From Acidobacteriota bacterium (GTDB taxonomy: Bacteria; Acidobacteriota; Terriglobia; Terriglobales; Acidobacteriaceae): a DNA stretch of 6,009 nucleotides. The stretch covers positions 1-6,009 of the forward strand of contig JAJYBT010000194.1 in the NCBI GenBank assembly GCA_021778875.1. Reading direction: 5' to 3'. The notes under the pieces are model-generated. The model saw nothing but the letters and a program-made list of their open reading frames with translations, made no database searches and had not been told where the DNA came from. The position numbers and the translations under genes are program-made. Of the stretch, positions 1-4,921 are shown piece after piece. Within the stretch, counting starts at the first letter, position 1, and every line of letters starts with the position of its first letter.

Positions 1-1
1 C

Positions 2-892
2 ATCAAGGCCGTGAACCCTGAGGCGCTCACTCCGTGGAAGGCAGAGAATCTGTGGCAGCTCTACATGGCCACGGCCAACTTCATGGATCGCAGCGTGGAC
101 GAGGTCCGATATCACTCCGCCATTGACCCCACGCTACTCAACCGCATCCGCGCCATGGTGCCCGCCAACCAGTACAACCCGCTGAAGCAGTTCCTCGAAG
201 GCCTGCCACAGCGCTACCTGCAGACCCGCCTCCCTGAGCACATCCGCAACCACTTCCAGCTCGCCACCAACCTCGACAAAGACTCCGTGCAGCTTGACCT
301 GCGCCCCCATCGCCAACTCTTTGACCTTACCGTCATCGCCCGCGACCGCAGCCGCCTCTTTGCCGACGTGGCCGGGGCACTCGCCGCCTGGGGCATGAAC
401 ATCGTCAAGGCCGGAGCTTTCTCAAACGACGCGGGCATCGTGGTGGATAGCTTTCAGTTCACTGACACCTTCCGCACTATCGAGCTGAACCCCAGCGAGA
501 AGGACCGCTTCCTCGCCAACCTGCACGATGTGGTCGCGCAGAAGATTCCCGTCGAGCAACTCCTCGACGCGCGCCGCCACATGAACAACCCCGGCAACTC
601 CAAGGTCGAGGTGGCCACGCGCCTGCAGTTTGACACGGAGTCCTCCACCCACTCGACGATCCTCCAGGTGGTGGCCCAGGACGTGCCGGGCCTGCTGCGC
701 ACCATTGCCCTCACGCTCAACCAGCACCAGTGCAACATCGAGGTCGCGCTCATTGACACCGAAGGCGAAACCGCCATCGACGTGTTTTATCTCACGAGGC
801 AGGGCCAGAAACTCACGCCCGAAATGCAGCAGACGCTCGCCGCCGACCTCACCGCCGCGCTCGACGCCATGCGCGCCCCCGCCAGCGCGTAA
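2..892 (+). CDS. glnD: Bifunctional [protein-PII] uridylyltransferase/uridylyl-removing enzyme GlnD, C-terminal part (5' end outside window)
   Basis: The reading frame is open from the left edge, so this is the last 297 or so residues of a larger protein (the family is usually about 850-950 aa). The visible part begins just after the HD hydrolase domain: the [17 protein letters not shown] segment matches the conserved linker of GlnD. Two ACT domains follow. ACT1 (about 320-550) contains the [20 protein letters not shown] pattern, and ACT2 (about 656-880) contains [18 protein letters not shown]. In the family, the N-terminal nucleotidyltransferase adds UMP to PII proteins when glutamine is low, the HD domain removes it, and the ACT domains bind glutamine and switch the two activities. 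The catalytic domains are not visible, so activity cannot be judged. The GTG at 11 is internal, not a start. The gene ends in TAA, and a strong hairpin follows 15 bases later. A RelA/SpoT-type ACT protein is excluded by the linker and the double ACT end. Confidence 0.93.
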   Translation: MKAVNPEALTPWKAENLWQLYMATANFMDRSVDEVRYHSAIDPTLLNRIRAMVPANQYNPLKQFLEGLPQRYLQTRLPEHIRNHFQLATNLDKDSVQLDLRPHRQLFDLTVIARDRSRLFADVAGALAAWGMNIVKAGAFSNDAGIVVDSFQFTDTFRTIELNPSEKDRFLANLHDVVAQKIPVEQLLDARRHMNNPGNSKVEVATRLQFDTESSTHSTILQVVAQDVPGLLRTIALTLNQHQCNIEVALIDTEGETAIDVFYLTRQGQKLTPEMQQTLAADLTAALDAMRAPASA

Positions 893-907
893 CCCGGCCC
901 GGCAAGC

Positions 908-944
908 GCCCCGTTCATCGCGATAAAGCCGCGATGAGCGGGGC
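908..944 (+). terminator. Strong intergenic hairpin after glnD, probable terminator without a T-tract
   Basis: Bases 908-922 pair with 930-944 as a 15-bp stem containing one G-T wobble (914/938), with a 7-base loop at 923-929. It starts 15 bases after the glnD stop. No run of T follows (ACACCTCTCG), so it is not a textbook intrinsic terminator. It could still stop transcription, stabilise the 3' end of the glnD message, or be a copy of a dispersed palindrome. Confidence 0.55.
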
Positions 945-967
945 ACACCTCTCGACACCTTGATGCA

Positions 968-973
968 TATACT
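968..973 (+). promoter_or_regulatory. Candidate -10 box for the elongation factor gene
   Basis: TATACT lies 50 bases before the efpL start and downstream of the hairpin, where a promoter is expected. No good -35 hexamer sits 16-18 bases upstream, so the call is weak. A second candidate, TAAAAT at 1011-1016, would put the transcript start almost on the ATG. Confidence 0.3.
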
Positions 974-1022
974 GAAGTCCGAGAGTGGGCCACCTGCCGC
1001 TCGCAGCGAATAAAATGCTTTT

Positions 1023-1598
1023 ATGCCCGCACTGATTGACGCAATCGACATCAAGCGCAAGATGTACTTCGAGTTTGAGAACGCTCCCTATTACTGCCTC
1101 GACGTTGAGGTCTCCACGCCCACCGCGCGCGGCGGCCAGACGCTGGTGCGCCTGAAGATGCGCAACCTGCTGACCCGCGCCGTCTTCGACAAGACCTTCA
1201 AGGCCAGCGACAAGTTCAAGGAGCCGGATCTGGAGACGGTCGAGGCTTCGTATCTCTACTCGGACAACGACGGCTCGCACTTCATGGACCAGGAAAGCTA
1301 TGAGACCATCACGCTGGCCGGCGACAAGCTCGGCGACGCGCTGGAGTTCCTGCTCGAGGGCGTCATCATCAAGGTGGACAAATTCAACGGCAATCCCATC
1401 GGACTGCAACTGCCCGAAAAGGTCGAGCTGGCAGTCGCGTACACAGAGCCCGGCGTTCGTGGCAACACCGCCAGCGGCGCTGTGACAAAGCACGCCAAGC
1501 TCGAAACTGGCCTTGAAATCCGCGTCCCCTTCTTTGTCGAGGTGGGCGACAAGGTGAAGGTCTACACCGAGACGCGCGAGTTTGCCGGACGCGCATAA
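1023..1598 (+). CDS. efpL: Elongation factor P paralogue of the EfpL (YeiP) type
   Basis: This 191-aa protein has the full three-domain EF-P layout: an N-terminal KOW-like barrel (about 1-66), a central OB domain (about 70-130, with YLYSDNDGSHFMD) and a C-terminal OB domain (about 135-191, with the LETGLEIRVPFFVEVGDKVK signature and a GRA end). EF-P proteins bind the ribosome between the P and E sites and rescue stalling at proline-rich stretches. The loop that reaches the peptidyl-transferase centre reads STPTARGGQTL (residues 31-41). That matches the longer SPTARGAATL loop of E. coli YeiP/EfpL rather than the PGKGQAF loop of EF-P, so Arg36 takes the place of YeiP Arg33, a tip residue not known to need modification. 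The protein probably acts beside a separate canonical EF-P encoded elsewhere; that is inference. The ATG at 1023 gives the usual N-terminus (IDIKRKM), but no Shine-Dalgarno sequence precedes it. The next gene is convergent, only 40 bases away. Confidence 0.9.
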   Translation: MPALIDAIDIKRKMYFEFENAPYYCLDVEVSTPTARGGQTLVRLKMRNLLTRAVFDKTFKASDKFKEPDLETVEASYLYSDNDGSHFMDQESYETITLAGDKLGDALEFLLEGVIIKVDKFNGNPIGLQLPEKVELAVAYTEPGVRGNTASGAVTKHAKLETGLEIRVPFFVEVGDKVKVYTETREFAGRA

Positions 1599-1638
1599 CC
1601 CGACGCCGAGGCAGCCGTGCTTGTGCGCCACGCCACCT

Positions 1639-1911
1639 TCATTTCAAGTAGGCCCGCACCAGGTCGATCAGATCTTCGGCCAGCTCCGGAGCAATCCTCT
1701 CCTTGGCCCCGTCGGTCAGGTGGAAGCGAATGTGCGTCTCCATCACCTCGCCCATCAGGCTGTTGACACCGCCGCGCACCGCCGCCAGCAGCATGAGCTG
1801 GCCGCCGCAGTCCTCATCGGCAGTCACCAGCCGTTCCACGGCATCCAACTGGCCGCGCAATCGGCGCACGCGCTGCACCAGCTTCAGCTTCTCCCGTTCC
1901 TGAATAGACAT
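1639..1911 (-). CDS. Metal-sensing transcriptional repressor, CsoR/RcnR/FrmR family
   Basis: This 90-aa, all-helical protein has the family's basic helix (VQRVRRLRGQLDAVERLV), the AAVRGGVNSLMGEVMETHI core and a LIDLVRAYLK end, at the usual family length. Family members are tetramers that bind GC-tract palindromes and let go when they bind Cu(I), Ni/Co, formaldehyde or sulfur species. Visible ligand positions are Cys35, His60 and His64. CsoR has Cys-His-Cys. RcnR has the same Cys-His-His set plus His3, but position 3 is Ile here. FrmR uses Pro2 and Cys35, but position 2 is Ser here. The ligand is therefore open, with Ni/Co favoured over Cu(I) or formaldehyde. The start at 1911 is chosen because GGGAGG lies 6 bases upstream; an ATG nine codons further out lacks support and would lie inside the first operator palindrome. 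The gene is divergent from a porin gene across a 117-base control region and probably represses itself. Confidence 0.9.
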   Translation of the reverse strand: MSIQEREKLKLVQRVRRLRGQLDAVERLVTADEDCGGQLMLLAAVRGGVNSLMGEVMETHIRFHLTDGAKERIAPELAEDLIDLVRAYLK

Positions 1912-1917
1912 GCAGAG

Positions 1918-1923
1918 CCTCCC
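1918..1923 (-). promoter_or_regulatory. Shine-Dalgarno site that sets the repressor start
   Basis: On the - strand this reads GGGAGG, 6 bases before the ATG at 1911-1909. It is the best ribosome binding site in the window and fixes the 90-aa start over the longer 99-aa option. Confidence 0.8.
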
Positions 1924-1930
1924 GTTGACA

Positions 1931-1947
1931 ATACCCACCCAGGGTAT
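1931..1947. promoter_or_regulatory. Operator-like palindrome 1 for the metal-sensing repressor
   Basis: ATACCC, 5 bases, then GGGTAT: a perfect 6-bp inverted repeat. GC tracts flanked by ATA/TAT are the hallmark of operators bound by CsoR/RcnR-family repressors. It lies 20 bases upstream of the repressor start and 8 bases beyond its ribosome binding site. That the encoded repressor binds here is inference from position and pattern. Confidence 0.65.
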
Positions 1948-1952
1948 AGTAC

Positions 1953-1969
1953 AAACCCTATGGGGGTAT
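1953..1969. promoter_or_regulatory. Operator-like palindrome 2 for the metal-sensing repressor
   Basis: AAACCC, TATGG, then GGGTAT repeats the layout of palindrome 1 with one mismatch in the left arm. The inner CCCTATGGGGGTAT closely resembles known CsoR-type operators. Its centre (1961) is 22 bp from that of palindrome 1 (1939), about two helical turns, so two tetramers could sit on the same face. The right arm overlaps the candidate -10 box for the porin gene. Confidence 0.7.
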
Positions 1970-1972
1970 ACT
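1967..1972 (+). promoter_or_regulatory. Candidate -10 box of the porin promoter
   Basis: TATACT overlaps the right arm of operator palindrome 2 and lies 56 bases before the porin start, so repressor binding would block it. No clear TTGACA-like box is found 16-18 bases upstream. The nearby TTGACA at 1925-1930 is too far away to pair with it. Confidence 0.4.
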
Positions 1973-2028
1973 AGGATTTATTCTACCCCGCCCTGCATCC
2001 TGACCTTACGCAGCCTGAAAGTCATCCT

Positions 2029-3420
2029 ATGTTCCTCCTCTGCAATCGACGCTTTCTTCCTCTTTTTATACTTCTCGGCCTCACACTCTTCGCGGCCCAC
2101 GGGGCGGCCTGCGCGCAGACGCCAGCCGCGCCTATCGTCACCATGGCTCCGCACGCCGGTGACAGCCGCTACTGGGTCTCCGGCCAGGCGAACGTCATCT
2201 ATCAGGGCCGTCTGCCCTTCCACTCCGCGTATCAGGGACCGAACAGCTTTCGCAACTCGGCCGAATACAAGACGTCGATGGTCGGCACGCTCTACACGGT
2301 GCTGCGACCCACGCGCTCTGTCCGTTACAACACGGACCTGATTCTCGATTTCGAGAGCGCTGGCGGGCGCGGGCTGAGCCAGGCGCTCGGATTGGCCGGG
2401 TTCACAAATCTGGACGTGGTGCGCAACCCAAACCTTGGCTCTGCGCCCTACCTTGCGCGCTATCAGATTCATCAGGTCATCGGCCTGACTGCGAAGACCA
2501 TGGAGCAAACACCGGGCCCTTTTGCGCTGGCCTCGAATGTGCCCGAGCGCCGCGTGGAGCTGCGGATCGGCAAGATGACGCTGCCGGATTTTTTTGATGT
2601 GAACGCCATCGGCTCCGACAGCCATTTGCAGTTCATGAACTGGACGGTGGACAACAACGGCGCCTGGGACTACGCGGCGGACACGCGCGGCTACACCGTG
2701 GGCGGCATGGCCGAGTATGACGACCGCGCATGGAGCCTTCGCTACGGTCTCTTCGCCATGCCTGTTGTGGCCAATGGCATCGACATGGACTGGGCCCTGA
2801 GCCGCGCCCATGCGCAGAACGGCGAGTTCGAACTCCGCCACAGCCTTGTTCCAAAACGCCGTGGGACAACACGCCTGCTGTTCTATGCCAATCGCGCCCA
2901 CATGGGCAGCTATCGCGAGGCAGTGCGGGCCTATCTGGCGGGCGTCGATGCAACGCCCACCATCACGCGCCATGAGCATTTCGGCGCGCTCAAATATGGC
3001 TTTGGCTACAACACCGAGCAGGATCTGACGGCGCAACTGCGCGTCTTTGGCCGCTTCGGTTGGAACGAAGGCCAGCACGAGTCCTTTGCCTACACTGAGG
3101 TGGATCAGACCGTGGAGGCCGGCGGCGACTACGCGGAAACCCGCTGGCGCCGACCCAACGACAAGCTCGGGCTCGCCGTTGTGTCCAACGCCATCAAGCG
3201 CGACCATCAGAATTATCTGCGCCTTGGCGGGCTGGGCTTTCTGCTGGGCGACGGCAACCTGCGCTACGGGCGCGAAAACATCGTGGAGGGCTACTACAAC
3301 TGGCATGCCTGGCGGGGCTTGTACTATGCGCTCGATGTGCAGCACATCGCGAACCCCGGCTACAATCGCGATCGCGGCCCGGCGTGGGTGGGCTCGGTGC
3401 GCGCGCATGTGGACTTCTAG
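2029..3420 (+). CDS. Outer-membrane porin of the carbohydrate-selective OprB family
   Basis: This 463-aa protein starts with two Arg, a hydrophobic stretch (about 9-24) and a probable signal-peptidase I site after A-C-A (residue 29). There is no lipobox. The rest shows alternating aromatic/polar beta-strand character and ends in Phe (VRAHVDF), as outer-membrane barrels do. The segment RIGKMTLPDFFD (179-190), followed by DSHLQFMNWTVDNNGAWDYA and DTRGYTVGG, is the core OprB signature. Family members are passive channels, first described for glucose, but the family is broad and substrate cannot be read from sequence. It is divergent from a metal-sensing repressor, with operator-like palindromes between them. 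This suggests control by a metal and perhaps a role in metal or metal-complex passage. A sugar-kinase gene follows 90 bases later on the same strand. The ribosome binding site is weak (GAAAGT). No in-frame ATG, GTG or TTG lies between the upstream stop (1972-1974) and this ATG. Confidence 0.85.
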   Translation: MFLLCNRRFLPLFILLGLTLFAAHGAACAQTPAAPIVTMAPHAGDSRYWVSGQANVIYQGRLPFHSAYQGPNSFRNSAEYKTSMVGTLYTVLRPTRSVRYNTDLILDFESAGGRGLSQALGLAGFTNLDVVRNPNLGSAPYLARYQIHQVIGLTAKTMEQTPGPFALASNVPERRVELRIGKMTLPDFFDVNAIGSDSHLQFMNWTVDNNGAWDYAADTRGYTVGGMAEYDDRAWSLRYGLFAMPVVANGIDMDWALSRAHAQNGEFELRHSLVPKRRGTTRLLFYANRAHMGSYREAVRAYLAGVDATPTITRHEHFGALKYGFGYNTEQDLTAQLRVFGRFGWNEGQHESFAYTEVDQTVEAGGDYAETRWRRPNDKLGLAVVSNAIKRDHQNYLRLGGLGFLLGDGNLRYGRENIVEGYYNWHAWRGLYYALDVQHIANPGYNRDRGPAWVGSVRAHVDF

Positions 3421-3474
3421 TGGGACATGCGCTTCGCGGCGCTCGCGCGCACTTCAGCCCAAACGGGTGAAGGT

Positions 3475-3480
3475 TACAAT
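3475..3480 (+). promoter_or_regulatory. Candidate -10 box for the ROK kinase gene
   Basis: TACAAT lies 30 bases before the kinase ATG in the 90-base gap after the porin. The region 16-17 bases upstream (TTCAGC) is a poor -35 match. If the box is real, the kinase can be transcribed apart from the porin. Confidence 0.35.
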
Positions 3481-3510
3481 GAGGCATCTTTTCCGACGAG
3501 CAGGAACAGC

Positions 3511-4428
3511 ATGACTACCAGCACGAATCCGTGTGTTCTCGTCTACGACGTTGGGGGAAGCCACGTTTCGGCGGCAGTGTGCCAGGCAGGCGATTATCGG
3601 ATCGGCCCCGTTGCAAGAGCGAACCACCCTGCGCAGCAGACCAGCGAAGCCTTTCTTGACGTTCTTGCCGGACTGGCCACGCAGGTCACCGGAGGCGCGG
3701 GAAATGTGCTGGGCGCGTCCGTGGCCATGCCGGGCCCGTTTGACTATGCAGCGGGCTTGAGCTGGATGAAGCACAAGCTGCCTTACCTCTACGGCTTTGA
3801 TCTGCGCAGGGCGCTGGCAGATCGCTTTGGGTGGCAGCCGGGCCAGGTACGCTTTCTCAACGATGCCGCAGCCTTCCTGCTGGGCGAGGTTGGCGCTGGC
3901 GCGGCGCGCGGCGTGCACCGCGCCGTGGGCATCACGCTGGGCACCGGCATTGGATCGGCCTTTGCGGTGGATGGCCGCGTGGTGACCGAAGGCGCCGGCG
4001 TGCCGCCGGGAGGCGAAATCTGGAATGTGCCCTATGAAGGCGGCATCGTCGAAGATCTTTTCTCCAGCAAGGCCATCCGCGCGAGCTACGAGCATCTGAC
4101 TGGGCAGCAGAAAGAAGTGGCCGCCATCGCCAAAGCCGCAGCAACAGATCCCGCTGCCGCCGAAGTGTTTGCGGAGTTTGGCCGCCGCCTGGGCCGCGCC
4201 CTGAAGAGCCTGCTCTTGCCGTTTGCACCCGGCGTGGTGGTGCTTGGCGGAGGCGTCTCGCGCTCGGCGGCGCTGTTTCTGCCTTTCGCCCAGGAGCAGT
4301 TGGAAGGCCTGAACCTGCAACTGCGCGTTTCCGCGCTCGGCGACAGCGCCCCGCTGGTTGGCGCGGGGGTTGCGTGGTTTGCGGACCCGATGGATCCAGC
4401 GGAGACGCGCACTGCTGAAACACGATAA
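3511..4428 (+). CDS. ROK-family sugar kinase (glucokinase-like)
   Basis: This 305-aa protein has the hallmarks of the ROK fold: the phosphate-binding loop D13-V-G-G-S17, MPGPFDY (73-79), LNDAAAFLLGE (116-126) with Asp118 as the probable catalytic base, the ATP loop LGTGIGSAFAVDG (143-155), and VVLGGGVSRS (243-252). ROK kinases phosphorylate glucose, mannose, N-acetylmannosamine and similar sugars with ATP in the cytoplasm. Two points are unusual. The cysteine-rich zinc motif (CxCGxxGCxE) is absent. The GExGH sugar/zinc segment reads G-E-I-W-N (168-172), with Asn where His is usual. The substrate is therefore uncertain. The start at 3511 is preferred because AGGA lies 5 bases upstream and the protein then begins just before the ATP loop, as in relatives. 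The in-frame ATG at 3427 adds 28 unlike residues. No helix-turn-helix is present, so this is a kinase rather than a ROK repressor. It is convergent with the septum gene. Confidence 0.87.
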   Translation: MTTSTNPCVLVYDVGGSHVSAAVCQAGDYRIGPVARANHPAQQTSEAFLDVLAGLATQVTGGAGNVLGASVAMPGPFDYAAGLSWMKHKLPYLYGFDLRRALADRFGWQPGQVRFLNDAAAFLLGEVGAGAARGVHRAVGITLGTGIGSAFAVDGRVVTEGAGVPPGGEIWNVPYEGGIVEDLFSSKAIRASYEHLTGQQKEVAAIAKAAATDPAAAEVFAEFGRRLGRALKSLLLPFAPGVVVLGGGVSRSAALFLPFAQEQLEGLNLQLRVSALGDSAPLVGAGVAWFADPMDPAETRTAETR

Positions 4429-4439
4429 AGAAAATTCGA

Positions 4440-4470
4440 AAAAGCGCGCCTGCCTGGCAAGTGCGCTTTT
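4440..4470. terminator. Hairpin terminator between convergent genes
   Basis: AAAAGCGCGC (4440-4449) pairs with GTGCGCTTTT (4461-4470) as a 10-bp stem with one G-T pair. The stem is A-rich on one side and T-rich on the other, so it can work in both directions. It starts 12 bases after the kinase stop and lies 26 bases beyond the stop of the opposing gene. The inner TGCC-T-GGCA may extend the structure. Confidence 0.75.
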
Positions 4471-4495
4471 AGCGTGAGTTCGGTTGAATGCCGGC

Positions 4496-4903
4496 TTATT
4501 TACTACCGTCGGCTGGCGGCTGCGACTGTGTTTGCGGCGACGCCGGCAGGGTGTAAATCACCTCGCCGGGGCGGGCATAGTGCAACTGCTCGCGCGCTTC
4601 GTGCTCGATGGCGTCGGGGTCGGACTTGAGCTTGTCGATGTGATGGCGCAGGCGATCGTTTTCCTGCTGCAGGTCCTGTATCTCCTGGCGCAGGCGCTTG
4701 TCCTGCGCGCGCTGGCGCTGCCAGGACGACAGGCCATGCTTGCCGTTGACCACGCCCCAGCCCAGCAGCAGCGTTAGCGCCACGGCCACCAGGGTGCCCG
4801 CCGGACGCCAGGCATGCTGCGCCCAGTCAACCGCGCGGATGTGCAAAGGCGCTGCCGCCGCAGGTGCGGCGTCGCTCACGGTTTGCGGCTTCTCTTCCAG
4901 CAT
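4496..4903 (-). CDS. Septum formation initiator protein, DivIC/FtsB family
   Basis: This 135-aa protein has a short Ala/Pro-rich cytoplasmic N-terminus, one membrane helix (about 35-54, AGTLVAVALTLLLGWGVV), then a coiled coil (about 59-95, RLRQEIQDLQQENDRLRHHI) and the family's closing motif: PDAIEHEAREQL followed by RPGEVIYTLP (up to residue 120). It ends in a Gln/Pro-rich tail. Family members sit in the cytoplasmic membrane and join FtsL and FtsQ in the divisome to activate septal wall synthesis. The start at 4903 (ATG) leaves 18 bases after the upstream phosphohexomutase stop, with GGGG 4 bases before it. A TTG abutting that stop (4921) would add six residues and cannot be excluded. It probably shares a transcript with the upstream mutase. 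FtsB and DivIC cannot be told apart from one sequence, so no symbol is given. Confidence 0.85.
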   Translation of the reverse strand: MLEEKPQTVSDAAPAAAAPLHIRAVDWAQHAWRPAGTLVAVALTLLLGWGVVNGKHGLSSWQRQRAQDKRLRQEIQDLQQENDRLRHHIDKLKSDPDAIEHEAREQLHYARPGEVIYTLPASPQTQSQPPADGSK

Positions 4904-4921
4904 CGAACCCCAATTCTGCAA

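Larger units (their letters stand above)
1946..1973 (-). promoter_or_regulatory. Candidate promoter of the repressor gene
   Basis: Read on the - strand, TAGTAT (1973-1968) and TACTAT (1951-1946) are separated by 16 bases that contain most of operator palindrome 2. The predicted transcript would start near 1939, leaving a leader of about 28 bases with the GGGAGG site. Both boxes match consensus only partly, so the placement is tentative. Confidence 0.3.

Noticed and set aside
422..1631. Two long overlapping open frames on the - strand opposite glnD and efpL (422-1060 and 915-1631)
   Set aside because: Both run antisense to strongly supported genes, cross the intergenic hairpin, and lack domain-like segments or ribosome binding sites.
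1599..1638. Terminator between the convergent efpL and repressor genes
   Set aside because: The 40 bases hold no clear stem with a T-tract in either direction.
1925..1930. TTGACA on the + strand as a -35 box for the porin
   Set aside because: The nearest -10-like boxes are 14 bases (TATAGT) or 36 bases (TATACT) away, neither of which fits normal spacing.
1582..1974. A + strand open frame opposite the metal-sensing repressor
   Set aside because: It is antisense to a well-supported family member with a strong Shine-Dalgarno site and runs through the operator region; the product is not recognisable.
1978..3408. A 476-codon open frame on the - strand covering almost the whole porin gene
   Set aside because: It is a shadow of codon bias in GC-rich DNA. 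The + strand frame has a signal peptide, OprB motifs and a terminal Phe, while the antisense product is a low-complexity Ala/Val/His/Arg mix without any recognisable domain.
3427..3510. Longer N-terminus for the ROK kinase from the ATG at 3427
   Set aside because: The extra 28 residues resemble no family member and lack a ribosome binding site; the ATG at 3511 has AGGA at a proper distance and gives a typical ROK start.
3454..4320. A 288-codon open frame on the - strand opposite the ROK kinase
   Set aside because: The opposite strand has clear ROK motifs; the antisense product has no domain and is rich in Arg, Ala and His, as expected for a shadow frame.
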